The notes: generated from the sequence alone by a model not told the origin. Counted from the first letter of the stretch, positions 34,336-43,452 are shown. The stretch is 64,000 nt of DNA from an uncultured Lysobacteraceae bacterium (GCA_936911875.1 CAKZGB010000018.1:52123-116122), one strand, 5' to 3'. Numbers and translations are program-made.

Positions 34336-34787
34336 ACGCTGCGCACCCAACGCATAAAGCGCTGTTCAACCGCTGCGCGCAGACGATCGCGATCTTGCAC
34401 GGAGACATCGCGTCGGAATCCGCCATCGAGAATCAGCGTGCCGAGATCCTCACGGAACGGTTGATCTTTGAGGCCACGATTCAAAACGGCCAGCCATTCC
34501 TCGCCTTGCAGATGGGCTGCCTGCGGCTGATGCAAACGCGCTGCACGTCGCAGCAGTTCGGACATGATGCCGACCTGTGCGGCCGGTGTTTCACCACGCT
34601 CGAGTTCGTGATCAAAGTAAGCGCGCACGCGAGCGCGACGTTGAGCCTGGGCGCGACGCCACCACCACAAGGCAGTTGCGAGGATGGCCATTGCGGCGAT
34701 CAGTAGCCACCAGCCGGGTGCGAGCGGCCACCACGGAATCGACTCGGTGGCGTGGATGTTACGCAATGGCAGATTGGGCGTTGCCAT
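34332..34787 (-). CDS. DUF4381 membrane protein
   Basis: This 151-residue protein has a short N-terminal segment (LRNIHATESIPWWPLAPGWW), a single transmembrane helix (about 25-45), then a basic cytoplasmic domain with WWRRAQAQRRARVRAYFDHE and LHQPQAAHLQGEEWLAVLNR. The PLAPGWW motif before the helix is typical of DUF4381 proteins in Bat operons. The ATG shares one base with the DUF58 stop (TGATG), and its own stop overlaps the BatA start. Its role is structural or regulatory in the Bat complex by inference. Confidence 0.85.
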   Translation of the reverse strand: MATPNLPLRNIHATESIPWWPLAPGWWLLIAAMAILATALWWWRRAQAQRRARVRAYFDHELERGETPAAQVGIMSELLRRAARLHQPQAAHLQGEEWLAVLNRGLKDQPFREDLGTLILDGGFRRDVSVQDRDRLRAAVEQRFMRWVRSV

Positions 34788-35713
34788 CAGGCCACCTGCG
34801 ACACGGATTGGCGCACCAGATCGAGCCACGCATCCGGTGCATCTGCGGTCGAGACCGCCGTTGCACGGACGCCGATCCGTGACAGATCGGCCATCGCCTG
34901 ACGCAAGGGTGCGGCGAACTGCGCGTCCCATGACTCGCGGGTACCGGCCGCATCCAGACCCAAGGTGATGCGTTGGCCCTGACTGCGGAATGCCGCAGCG
35001 GCAGACGGCGGTTGCAGCTCCAGCGGATCGGTCAGCAGCAGTACCAGCAATTCCTTGTGCTGCGACAGTGCGGCCCACTGCGAGGATTCAATTTCGAGCA
35101 CGCTGCGCGGATCGGCCAGGACCACCACACGGGTACCGGGTTTGGCGAGACGAATCGCGTGTCGGATGGCCATCGCCAGGCCACCATCGTCTTTTTGCGG
35201 TTCGGCATACCAACGCCGCAGTGCATTGAGCACCGGCAAGGCGCCGCGCATTCCTGATGCAGGACGCAAGGGTTCCTCGGCACGACTGCCGCGCAAGGCC
35301 GCGACACGATCGCCATCTTTAATGGCTTGCCAAACGGCGATTGCACCCAGGCGCGCCGCCTGCACCGACTTGAAACACACACGCGTCCCGAAATACAGAC
35401 GCGGCGAGGTATCGGCAACCAGCAAGGTCAGACGCTCACGCTCCGCCTGAAACACTTTGCTGTGCGCTTTGCCGGTACGGGCGGTCAGCCGCCAGTCCAT
35501 GTGACGCGCATCGTCACCGTGCTGATATTCGCGCGATTCGGCATATTCCATGCCACGTCCACGCAAGGGCGACAGCGATGGGCCACTCACCCCGAGCCGA
35601 CCGCGCTTGGCCGGCTTACGGCGCAACACCATCTCGCGCAAGCCGATCAGCTGCGCGAGTTGCGGTTGCGTGCCCGATTGGTTAGCGGGCGGAGCTGGAT
35701 AGTTGACTGCCAA
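34787..35713 (-). CDS. DUF58 family protein
   Basis: This 308-residue protein carries the DUF58 signature RGRGMEYAESREYQHGDDARHMDWRLTAR at about residues 50-80 (given here in part as RGMEY and GDDARHMDW), followed by a VWA-like fold (LLVADTSPRLYFGT). It is always found next to MoxR ATPases. The ATG at 35713 lies 15 nt after the moxR stop. The protein has no signal peptide; it probably binds the ATPase as a co-factor in the moxR-DUF58-DUF4381-BatA-BatB order seen here. Confidence 0.92.
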   Translation of the reverse strand: MAVNYPAPPANQSGTQPQLAQLIGLREMVLRRKPAKRGRLGVSGPSLSPLRGRGMEYAESREYQHGDDARHMDWRLTARTGKAHSKVFQAERERLTLLVADTSPRLYFGTRVCFKSVQAARLGAIAVWQAIKDGDRVAALRGSRAEEPLRPASGMRGALPVLNALRRWYAEPQKDDGGLAMAIRHAIRLAKPGTRVVVLADPRSVLEIESSQWAALSQHKELLVLLLTDPLELQPPSAAAAFRSQGQRITLGLDAAGTRESWDAQFAAPLRQAMADLSRIGVRATAVSTADAPDAWLDLVRQSVSQVA

Positions 35714-35728
35714 AATTCCGGATCCGAA

Positions 35729-36745
35729 TTACGGCAACGGCACCACACGCAGCACCTCATTGACCAGGCGCTCACCATCCCAGCCTTCGGCGGTCGCCTC
35801 GTAACTCGGCAGAATGCGATGGCGCAGGACATCGACGGCGACAGCACGCACATCGTCCGGCGTCACGTAGTCACGACCTTCCAGCCAGGCACGCGCACGG
35901 GCACAACGCTCCAGCGCAATCGTGCCACGCGGGCTCGCGCCCCAGGCGATCCGACGCTGCAGCTCGCTGTCATAACGTTGCGCACTGCGCGATGCCAGCA
36001 CGATCTCAATCAGATAGCGTTCGACCGGCTCGGACAGATGCACATCGAGCACCTGCTGACGCGCTGCTTGCACTTCGTCGGCGCTGAGATGCAGTCCGTC
36101 GGCCGTCTGACTGTTCGGCGTACCCGAGGCCTGCTCACGTCGCGCCCGCTCACGGGCAATCGACAGGATCTTGCTTTCGGCACCCACATCGGGATACCCG
36201 ATCACCACATGCATGAGGAACCGGTCCAACTGCGCCTCGGGCAATGGGAACGTACCCTCCTGCTCGATCGGATTCTGCGTTGCCATCACCAGAAACAGCG
36301 AAGGCAGCGCATACGTCCGACCGCCGACGCTGACCTGACGCTCGCCCATGGCTTCGAGCAATGCCGATTGCACCTTGGCGGGCGCGCGGTTGATTTCATC
36401 GGCGAGCACAATCGGATGAAACACCGGACCCGGCACGAACTCGAAACGGCCTTCGTTCGGGCGCCACACATCGGTACCGGTCAGATCGGCCGGCAGCAGA
36501 TCCGGCGTGAACTGAATGCGCGCAAACGTCGCATCCAGTCGCGAGGCCAATGCACGGATGGCCGTGGTCTTGGCCAGGCCCGGCGCGCCTTCGACCAGCA
36601 AGTGGCCATCGGCCAGCAGCGCAATGATCAGTCGCTCCACCAGATGGGACTGCCCGACGATCTCCTGTGCAAGTGCATCACGTAGGGCGCGGAAACGCTC
36701 AGCAAGTGGCGGCGTGCGGGATTGGACGGCTATGGGGTCGGACAT
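35729..36745 (-). CDS. MoxR-family AAA+ ATPase
   Basis: The 338-residue AAA+ chaperone-like ATPase is the first gene of the Bat operon. Motifs are Walker A EGAPGLAKTT (about 45-54), Walker B LADEINRAP, sensor 1 ATQNPIEQEGT, and the arginine-finger region PEAQLDRFLMH, with a C-terminal lid domain. MoxR proteins assist maturation or assembly of partner complexes through the VWA proteins encoded downstream. The ATG at 36745 gives MSDPIAVQSRTPP. The 100 nt upstream separate it from pilQ, which is transcribed toward it on the same strand. Confidence 0.94.
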   Translation of the reverse strand: MSDPIAVQSRTPPLAERFRALRDALAQEIVGQSHLVERLIIALLADGHLLVEGAPGLAKTTAIRALASRLDATFARIQFTPDLLPADLTGTDVWRPNEGRFEFVPGPVFHPIVLADEINRAPAKVQSALLEAMGERQVSVGGRTYALPSLFLVMATQNPIEQEGTFPLPEAQLDRFLMHVVIGYPDVGAESKILSIARERARREQASGTPNSQTADGLHLSADEVQAARQQVLDVHLSEPVERYLIEIVLASRSAQRYDSELQRRIAWGASPRGTIALERCARARAWLEGRDYVTPDDVRAVAVDVLRHRILPSYEATAEGWDGERLVNEVLRVVPLP

Positions 36746-36847
36746 GGGCGCGCGTTCAAATTGGTGGTGAAAACGCCATTATGGCCAATGCCCCGTTAAG
36801 GTGTCATGCGCACATCGTCATCTTCGGTGACTACCCTTGCAGTTGAT

Positions 36848-38179
36848 TCAGCTTTGAGCCGGTTGCGAAGGCAGCACGGTCGGCGTCAGGAAAATCAGCA
36901 ACTCGGCCCGATCGTGTTGTGCACGCGTCTTGCGGAACCAGGCACCGAGACCGGGCACATCGCCAAGAAACGGCAGGCCACTCCGACTGTCCTGACGCAG
37001 ATCCTCCTGCACACCCCCGACCACCAAGGTCTGGCCGTTGCGCAACAGCACCGATGTGGTCACCTCGCGCTTATTGATTTGCGGAATGTCGCCCACGGTC
37101 GTCTGCACGTAACCGTCCAGCTCATCCTTTTTCAGTTGCAGCTGCAGGAACACCTCGCCGTCGGGCGTGATCGTCGGTGTGACCTGCAGTTCCAGCAGCG
37201 CCTCCTTAAATGCCACATTCGGCGAAGGGTCCCCGTTGCCGTGATTCTGCAGCGTCACGTAACCGATCTCGCGACCTTGGGCGATTCGCGCCGGTTGCTG
37301 GTTGGTAGTGATGATTCGCGGCTGCGAAATGATCTGCCCTTGACCGGTGGCTTGCATGGCCTGCAACTCCAAGTCCACTTGTGTGCCCGCGCGCAGCACG
37401 CTCAAGGCCGCCGCACCGGCCGGGCTCGCTAACGCCAGTCCCGTCATCAGCGCCGACTTTGCCAAGCTGCCTTCGGTTACATTCTCTGCAGTTGTTTCGA
37501 GATTGCCGCCAAGCGCATAGCGCCCCCTTTGCGCGTTCACGCCAAAACGCGAACCCAACTCCCGCCCGAACCGCTCCGAGGCCACGACCACTCTCGCTTC
37601 AATTAGCACTTGTTGCGCCGGCACATCGAGCTGCTGCACTAAGGCCTTGAGCTTGGCAATCTTACCGGGCACATCGCTGACCACCAGCATGTTGTTGCGC
37701 TCATCTGCAAACAGTCGTCCGCGTGCCGACAGAAACGCTCCGGCCGTGTCGCCGGCATTGACTACCGCGCCCGCGGTCGTCGCAGCCGTTGCCGACAGCC
37801 CCTTCGCCTCGGTAATGGCTTTGGCAATCTGCGCGGCGCTATGAAACCGGATGGGGATCGTAACGGTTTCCAGAGGGCCTTCGCCATCATCGCCTAGCGG
37901 ACCTGGCCCTACCCACAGCACCCCATTTTGCTCGCGCACTACTAGCCCCTTGCTGCGAGCAATCACGGTCAGCGCATCGCGCCAGGGAATGCGATCGAGC
38001 TTTAAGGTCACGGTGCCGCCGACACTATCGGCCGTGGCAATACTGACGCCCGCCTCCTGCGCGACCAATTGCAGTGCGATGCGAACGGGCAAGTCTTGCG
38101 CATCCACCGAGATCAGACGTTCCTGAGCCTGCAACGGACCGACCAGCCACAGCAGCGCCAATAGCAACACAGACTTCAT
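36848..38179 (-). CDS. pilQ: Short PilQ-type secretin
   Basis: PilQ forms the outer-membrane gate for type IV pili. This one is 443 residues, well under the usual 600-750. It has a signal peptide (about 1-18), an STN-like domain (VDAQDLPVRIALQLVAQEAGVSI, about 25-75), one N1-type domain (RFHSAAQIAKAI to LVVSDVPGKIAKLKALVQQLD, about 110-190) and the secretin domain (about 190-435, ending QDSRSGLPFLGDVPGLGAWFRK). The N-terminal AMIN domains typical of PilQ are absent. The ATG overlaps the pilOP stop by 4 nt. Assignment to pili rests on operon position next to mrcA, since the secretin domain alone also fits MSHA or type II relatives. Confidence 0.85.
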   Translation of the reverse strand: MKSVLLLALLWLVGPLQAQERLISVDAQDLPVRIALQLVAQEAGVSIATADSVGGTVTLKLDRIPWRDALTVIARSKGLVVREQNGVLWVGPGPLGDDGEGPLETVTIPIRFHSAAQIAKAITEAKGLSATAATTAGAVVNAGDTAGAFLSARGRLFADERNNMLVVSDVPGKIAKLKALVQQLDVPAQQVLIEARVVVASERFGRELGSRFGVNAQRGRYALGGNLETTAENVTEGSLAKSALMTGLALASPAGAAALSVLRAGTQVDLELQAMQATGQGQIISQPRIITTNQQPARIAQGREIGYVTLQNHGNGDPSPNVAFKEALLELQVTPTITPDGEVFLQLQLKKDELDGYVQTTVGDIPQINKREVTTSVLLRNGQTLVVGGVQEDLRQDSRSGLPFLGDVPGLGAWFRKTRAQHDRAELLIFLTPTVLPSQPAQS

Positions 38180-39078
38180 GGGGATACTCCTAAAGATTGT
38201 GGCGGTAGCGCCAGTTCCGTCTCACCGGCAATGAGACGCTCGGGAGTAATGGCGGAGACCCGCGCACGCTCCATACCGATGCGATCACCGACGGCGACGC
38301 GATACAGCGTATTGCCGGCCAGCAGCAGACCCTGGCGCTGCGTTGCCGCTCCGATGGTGCCCACAAACCGCAACCGGCTGAGTGACTGCTGCGACAGGGG
38401 CAACGGTGGCCAGGCCGATGGCGTGTCCACCGCGATGGCTGCAGTAGCCGAGCCGGACTCAGCAGCGGGCGACGACGCAGGCACCATTGGCACCGGCGGT
38501 GCAAACGGATCACGGTCAGCACGTGGCGCATGTCCTTGCGGATTGAAGGCGATCGCCTTTGCATTCGATGCGCTCCAGGGGCTGAGTTGGCCATCCCATT
38601 CCAGACCTTGGCCACGCAACTCAACGCGCAACTGTCGCCATGCTGCCAGCAGAGGATCGGACGGCACGGCCACGCCTTCCAGCCAGATCATCAGATCCTT
38701 AAACCCGCCACGCCCGTTGATTTGCAGTGCGCCCTGATCTTCGAGTGCGGCGACACCACCGGTTGCAGCCCGCCGCAATAGAACTGCCATCCCGGTTGGA
38801 AGCGCACCCTGCCCGCCAAACCCCTGCAACTCCAGACGCTGTTGCGCCACGCCCTGCACGCGCTCGTGCGCCCGCGCCTGATCCGACTTAGCGCTCCGCA
38901 ATGCGTGCCCCGCTTGCTGCTGTTCCTGATAAGCCGGCCATGCCAGTAGCACCGTCGTTAACGCCGCCACCAGCAACGCACTCAGTACGATCGCCACAGC
39001 ACGCAACGGCAGCGGCCATTCTTCGGGCGCGCGCCAATTGACGCCGGAGAGATGCTGCATCAGCCATTGCCGGTTCAT
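38176..39078 (-). CDS. PilO-PilP fusion-like pilus alignment protein
   Basis: The single 300-residue product occupies the place of pilO and pilP. The N-terminal half looks like PilO: a short cytoplasmic segment, a transmembrane helix (about 25-48), a coiled coil (50-85) and a ferredoxin-like region (90-170). After the junction motif RADRDPFAPP (about 186-195) and a Pro/Ala/Ser linker, the C-terminal part (228-296) resembles the PilP beta domain: LSRLRFVGTIGA, NTLYRVAVGDRIG, and RARVSAITPERLI. PilP is normally a separate lipoprotein that binds PilQ. It overlaps pilN and pilQ by 4 nt each. The fusion reading is inference from domain patterns and synteny. Confidence 0.75.
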   Translation of the reverse strand: MNRQWLMQHLSGVNWRAPEEWPLPLRAVAIVLSALLVAALTTVLLAWPAYQEQQQAGHALRSAKSDQARAHERVQGVAQQRLELQGFGGQGALPTGMAVLLRRAATGGVAALEDQGALQINGRGGFKDLMIWLEGVAVPSDPLLAAWRQLRVELRGQGLEWDGQLSPWSASNAKAIAFNPQGHAPRADRDPFAPPVPMVPASSPAAESGSATAAIAVDTPSAWPPLPLSQQSLSRLRFVGTIGAATQRQGLLLAGNTLYRVAVGDRIGMERARVSAITPERLIAGETELALPPQSLGVSP

Positions 39079-39653
39079 GCGGCTTTGTCCTTGCCCGCGG
39101 CCTTGGCTTTAGGCTTGATGAGTAACTGAAAGCCGCGCGACTCGCCGTTTGCAGAACCGACCATCGGCGATGTAGTCGGCCATCCGCGCGCCTTTAAAGC
39201 CCGCACAAAATCGAGCGCGAGAGCCTTGCTGCTGACCGTGCCCGCAATCTGCACCGCATCGCCCTCAATGCTGACCGACTCCAGGCGCACACCCTCGGTA
39301 GCGTGTGCACTGAGATCACGAAACAGATGCAGAATGCGCGAGTGCTCCAATGCGGCCGCTTGTCGCCAGGCCGGCACGGCGCGCCAACGTTGTAGTGCTT
39401 GTTCCACAGCGGTGGCCTCCGCCAGACGCGGAGCCAGCGCGGTCAGCTCCGAACGGACCGCAGCCTGCTCAGTGCGGAAGTCAGAGGCGGTCTGCTGCCA
39501 ATGCCATCGCACGGCCAGCACAGCGGCCACCACCAGACACCACAGCGCCAGCGTCATTGCAATTAAGTTGCGAAGCGATCGCCGCCGACTGGACCCGCGC
39601 CAATCGGCCAGATTGACACCGGAGCCAATGCGCAAATGCAACGGCACACTCAT
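39075..39653 (-). CDS. pilN: Type IV pilus alignment protein PilN
   Basis: This is a 192-residue bitopic inner-membrane protein. A short cytoplasmic N-terminus (MSVPLHLRIGSGVNLADWR) recalls the PilM-binding INLLPWR motif of PilN, here degenerated. One transmembrane helix follows (LIAMTLALWCLVVAAVLAV, about 36-54), then a coiled coil and a ferredoxin-like domain with GVRLESVSIEGDAVQIAGTVSS. PilN binds PilM through its N-terminus and PilO through its periplasmic part. The ATG at 39653 overlaps the pilM stop by 4 nt. A Lys-rich tail is unusual but the rest fits. Confidence 0.82.
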   Translation of the reverse strand: MSVPLHLRIGSGVNLADWRGSSRRRSLRNLIAMTLALWCLVVAAVLAVRWHWQQTASDFRTEQAAVRSELTALAPRLAEATAVEQALQRWRAVPAWRQAAALEHSRILHLFRDLSAHATEGVRLESVSIEGDAVQIAGTVSSKALALDFVRALKARGWPTTSPMVGSANGESRGFQLLIKPKAKAAGKDKAA

Positions 39654-40636
39654 TCGAACCCCCGCAATGCCAGCGACAGCGGCACGAAGGCCTGCGACCG
39701 CAGCTGCAACGGATTGATCTCCTGCACACTGCTTCCCAATTGCACCACCGTCTCCGCACGCCAGGGTTCGACCGGCATCCCGATCCAATCGGCCAGCTCG
39801 GTGACCCAGTGCGCCTCCAGACTCAGACCGCCGGTCACCTGCAGCTGGTCCAGATGCTCAATCCCGGTATGCCGGTGGAAGGCCTGCACCAGCGACCGCA
39901 CAGTATCAATAAAGGATTCACTCGAAGGGCCTGTCAGCACATAGACCTGATCGGGATCCCAACGTTGGGCGCGATGAAACAGCGGATGGTCACCGCGCAA
40001 CACGCTCAGATGGATTCCGCCCGCTCCCAGATCGAACACGGCAACCACCGGCGCACCGCTGTCGTAATGCACCATCGGATGGCCGATGCCATGCCGCGCC
40101 ACCATGCTGTCGACTTCAAGAATGGTCGGCTGCCAACCCGCACGTCGAAACAGTTCCGCGTGGCGACGCACATCGACCGTCTTGGCCGCAACCAGCAGCA
40201 GATCGCGCAGTTCGTCATCGATGTGAGCGGTGCCGAGCGAGGCGACATCCACCGCCAACGGAATCTGCGGATCGCGGATCAACGTGCGAGCCTCGCGGCG
40301 GGCCAGGGCCATGGTCTCGCGTGCCGGCAGATTGCGCTCCACCCGTAGCACTTTGAACTGCACCGCCGAATCCGGCAGCGCGGTGACAATCTCGGTGCGC
40401 GGCAGGCCACTCTTCACACGAAGGCGGCGCAGGGCCTCGACCACGGCCTCGGCGTTGCGGATCCGGCCATCGACTACGGCACCATGCGGTAACGGCTCGA
40501 CCAGAAAACGCTCCAGCGTCCGGCCCTCGGCACGGCGGCGGACCGCGGCCAACTTGACGGCGGACTGGGCCACTTCAATACCGATGCGCAAGTCGGGCGA
40601 TTGGCGGGTGACGGCAGTTTGTAGCAGACGTTGCAT
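39650..40636 (-). CDS. pilM: Type IV pilus assembly protein PilM (actin-like)
   Basis: PilM is a cytoplasmic actin-like ATPase that recruits PilN and the pilus machine. The 328-residue product begins RIGIEVAQSAVKLAAV, followed by EPLPHGAVVDGRIRNAEAVVEALRRL, typical of PilM. The second phosphate motif FDLGAGGIHLSVL and the adenosine motif VTGGLSLE are visible. The sequence is diverged, as are its partners. The ATG at 40636 is preferred, with GGGAGCG upstream. It is first in the operon pilM-pilN-pilOP-pilQ, and divergent from mrcA, as in many Gammaproteobacteria. Confidence 0.85.
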   Translation of the reverse strand: MQRLLQTAVTRQSPDLRIGIEVAQSAVKLAAVRRRAEGRTLERFLVEPLPHGAVVDGRIRNAEAVVEALRRLRVKSGLPRTEIVTALPDSAVQFKVLRVERNLPARETMALARREARTLIRDPQIPLAVDVASLGTAHIDDELRDLLLVAAKTVDVRRHAELFRRAGWQPTILEVDSMVARHGIGHPMVHYDSGAPVVAVFDLGAGGIHLSVLRGDHPLFHRAQRWDPDQVYVLTGPSSESFIDTVRSLVQAFHRHTGIEHLDQLQVTGGLSLEAHWVTELADWIGMPVEPWRAETVVQLGSSVQEINPLQLRSQAFVPLSLALRGFE

Positions 40637-40755
40637 GGACGGCGCTCCCAAGGACTTACGGTCAGTCTGGTACGGCGCCAGGACCGGGGCCATCAGCACT
40701 TCGCTGAGCGTTTTGTCAGCAAGCTGATCAAAGCGGGCGACCGAGCGGACTTCCG

Positions 40756-40761
40756 TATAAT
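40756..40761 (+). promoter_or_regulatory. -10 box (TATAAT) next to the mrcA start codon
   Basis: A perfect TATAAT lies 6 nt before the mrcA ATG at 40768. If used, transcription starts at the A of the start codon and the mRNA is leaderless. No good -35 is visible at 16-18 nt. Some other promoter further upstream cannot be excluded. Confidence 0.5.
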
Positions 40762-40767
40762 CGAGGC

Positions 40768-43428
40768 ATGACTGAACCGACCTCGACTCCGACCGGCCTC
40801 AGGGCCCGTTTGCCTAAGAACAAGTACTGGCGCTGGGCGCTGCTGAGTGCCGCGGGTTTGTTCCTGCTGGGCTTGCTGACCGTGGTCGGCATCTACACGT
40901 TCCTGACGCCCCGCATGCCGGGTGCTGCAGAACTGCGCGAAATGCAGCTCGAGGAACCGATGTACGTCTACTCCGCCGACGGCAAACTCATGAGTCTGTA
41001 TGGCGAAGGCCGTCGCTACCCCGTCGCGATCAAGGACGTGCCTGACCGTCTCAAGCAGGCCTTCATCTCGATCGAGGATCAGAATTTCTACAAGCACCCC
41101 GGCATTGACGCCAAGGGCATTGGCCGCGCGGTGTGGTTGCTGCTGACGACTCGCGATGATCGCGTGCCCGGCGGCTCCACCATCACGCAACAGGTGGTGC
41201 GTCAGGTCTTTCTGACCAACAAATACAGCTACTCGCGCAAACTGTCCGAAATTTTTCTGGCACTGAAAATCGAACGCGAGCTCAGTAAGGACGAGATCTT
41301 CGAGATCTATCTCAACAAGAGCTTCTTCGGCAATCGCGCTTACGGTGTCGGTGCCGCCGCCGAGTTCTACTTCGGCAAGAAACTGAATGACCTGTCGTTG
41401 GATGAGATGGCCTCGCTGGCCGGCGTGCCCAAATTCCCTTCGACCGGTAATCCGCTGGACAATCCTGAGCGGGCCAAGATCCGTCGCGACTACATTCTGC
41501 AGCGGATGAGCGAGCTGGGTTACATCAGCGCCGACGAGATGCGTTCTGCACAGGCGGTCCCGATGCACGCCACGCCGCACGAACGTCAGATCGAAGTGTA
41601 CGCACCCTACGTGGCCGAAATGGTCCGTCAGGAGATGATCCAACGCTACGGCAAGGACATCATGAAAAAGGGTCTGCACATCACCACCACCGTGGATCCG
41701 AAACTGCAGGCTGCTGCTGACCGCGCCGTGACGTTCGGTCTGGATCTGTATCAGCGCCGTCACGGCTGGGCCGGTGCCACCAAGAACTTTGAACTGCCCC
41801 GCACCGAAGATCTGAACGATACCGCCGAACGTCTGCAGGATTATTTCCCGCAGAACGCCATGGTGCCGGGCATCGTGCTGGCCACTCCGGGCGGCGGCGC
41901 CGAGGTCGTGCTCAAGAACGGCAAGGTGCACAAACTGCTGGCCGGACAAGGTTATCGCGGCGCCAACCCCGCCGGCCAAGTCAAGCGTGGCGATCTGGTT
42001 TATCTGCGTCCGGAACGTGATGCCGCCGGCAAGGTCATCAATCCGGACAATCCGCGTTACACGCTCGGCCAAGTGCCGCGTGCGCAAGCCGCTCTGATTT
42101 CGATCGATTCGGACACCGGTGAAATTCGCGCGCTGACCGGCGGTTACAGCTTCGAAGGCAATAAGTTCAATCGCGCCACCCAGGCAAAGCGCCAGCCCGG
42201 CTCTTCGTTCAAACCCTTTGTGTATGCGGCGGCACTGGAGCGCGGCATGAACCCGGGTTCGATCGTGCAGGATGCGCCGCTGCAGTTGCGCATGGGCAAC
42301 GGCAAGATCTGGCGTCCGCAAAACGATGGCGGCGGTTTCTCCGGCCCGATTCGCATTCGGGATGCGCTGGTGCGCTCCAAGAACCTGGTTTCGATTCGTC
42401 TGCTCAAGACCATCGGCATCGATTACGCCATCAAGTACATCAGCTATTTCGGCTTTGATGCCAAGACGTTGCCGCGCAATCTGACCATGGCACTGGGTAC
42501 CGCCGATTTGCCGCCCATGAAAATGGCCGAAGGATTTCTCGCCTTCAATAACGGCGGCTATCACGTCGTTCCGTGGTTTATCTCGGAAATCAAAGACCGC
42601 CAGGGCAACCTGATCTACAAGCACAAACCGGCAGTCGCCTGCTCCAACTGCGATAGCGGCTTGGGCAACGGCCTCAACACGCCCGCACCGACCAGCTATC
42701 AGCTCGATGGCTTTGACTTCTCGCCGGCACGCAAGCCCAAGATGGCCGGCAATTCGGAAGAAGCTAAAGCACAGAACGCACAGGCCGATAAGGACGATGC
42801 CGATGCACCGACCAAACTGCCTGAAGGTTTTGATCCCAAGACCGCAACGATTGCACAACGCGCAATGGATCCGCGCGTGGCCTTCCAGGTCAATTCGATG
42901 ATGCGTGATGTCGTGCAACGCGGTACTGCGACGGCAGCACTGGTACTGAACCGAACGGACATCGGTGGCAAGACTGGTTCGACCAACGATCACCGCGATG
43001 CCTGGTTTGCCGGTTTCGGCGGCCGCTATACCACGGTGGTCTGGGTAGGTCGCGATGACTATAAAACGCTGGGTCGCGGCGAATACGGTGGTGCAGCCGC
43101 ATTGCCGATCTGGATCAACTACATGCGCACCGCTTTGAATAAAGAGCCGGTTAAAAAGCTCGAAGTGCCGAAGGGCATGATCAAGGTCGCCCAGTCCGGC
43201 AGCCGCATGAGTACAGTCAACAAGGATGCACCGGGTGAATGGGTCAAGGAAGAAGATCTCGACGTGAGCGACTTCTTTGTCGATTTCGGCGAGAAAGAGC
43301 CTGAGGCTCCGAAGGCCGGTAGTAAGCCGGCATCAGCCCCGCGCGAAGACACTCCGACGGACGCTCCGGCAACCGCACCTGAAGCGCCGACTGAACCGGT
43401 TGCGCCTCCGCAGGCCGAGACGTTCTAA
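40768..43428 (+). CDS. mrcA: Penicillin-binding protein 1A
   Basis: PBP1A is a bifunctional peptidoglycan synthase, glycosyltransferase and transpeptidase. The 886-residue product has an N-terminal anchor helix (about 24-48), the GT51 domain with catalytic Glu about 103 in ISIEDQNFYKHPGIDAKGI, ITQQVVRQVFL and NKSFFGNRAYGV, then an insertion with an OB-like domain, and the transpeptidase domain with SxxK (RQPGSSFKPFVY, about 476-485), SxN (VRSKNLVS) and KTG (GGKTGSTND, about 735). The C-terminus is rich in Pro, Glu and Ala. It is divergent from the pilMNOPQ block, a conserved arrangement. Confidence 0.96.
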   Translation: MTEPTSTPTGLRARLPKNKYWRWALLSAAGLFLLGLLTVVGIYTFLTPRMPGAAELREMQLEEPMYVYSADGKLMSLYGEGRRYPVAIKDVPDRLKQAFISIEDQNFYKHPGIDAKGIGRAVWLLLTTRDDRVPGGSTITQQVVRQVFLTNKYSYSRKLSEIFLALKIERELSKDEIFEIYLNKSFFGNRAYGVGAAAEFYFGKKLNDLSLDEMASLAGVPKFPSTGNPLDNPERAKIRRDYILQRMSELGYISADEMRSAQAVPMHATPHERQIEVYAPYVAEMVRQEMIQRYGKDIMKKGLHITTTVDPKLQAAADRAVTFGLDLYQRRHGWAGATKNFELPRTEDLNDTAERLQDYFPQNAMVPGIVLATPGGGAEVVLKNGKVHKLLAGQGYRGANPAGQVKRGDLVYLRPERDAAGKVINPDNPRYTLGQVPRAQAALISIDSDTGEIRALTGGYSFEGNKFNRATQAKRQPGSSFKPFVYAAALERGMNPGSIVQDAPLQLRMGNGKIWRPQNDGGGFSGPIRIRDALVRSKNLVSIRLLKTIGIDYAIKYISYFGFDAKTLPRNLTMALGTADLPPMKMAEGFLAFNNGGYHVVPWFISEIKDRQGNLIYKHKPAVACSNCDSGLGNGLNTPAPTSYQLDGFDFSPARKPKMAGNSEEAKAQNAQADKDDADAPTKLPEGFDPKTATIAQRAMDPRVAFQVNSMMRDVVQRGTATAALVLNRTDIGGKTGSTNDHRDAWFAGFGGRYTTVVWVGRDDYKTLGRGEYGGAAALPIWINYMRTALNKEPVKKLEVPKGMIKVAQSGSRMSTVNKDAPGEWVKEEDLDVSDFFVDFGEKEPEAPKAGSKPASAPREDTPTDAPATAPEAPTEPVAPPQAETF

Positions 43429-43452
43429 GCTTCACAAGCTTGTGTTATGTTG

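Noticed and set aside
40693..42993. A 766-codon open frame on the minus strand opposite mrcA
   Set aside because: It mirrors the mrcA codon pattern exactly, has low-complexity His/Gly/Arg-rich composition, no start signal and no domain; it is a shadow of a high-GC gene.
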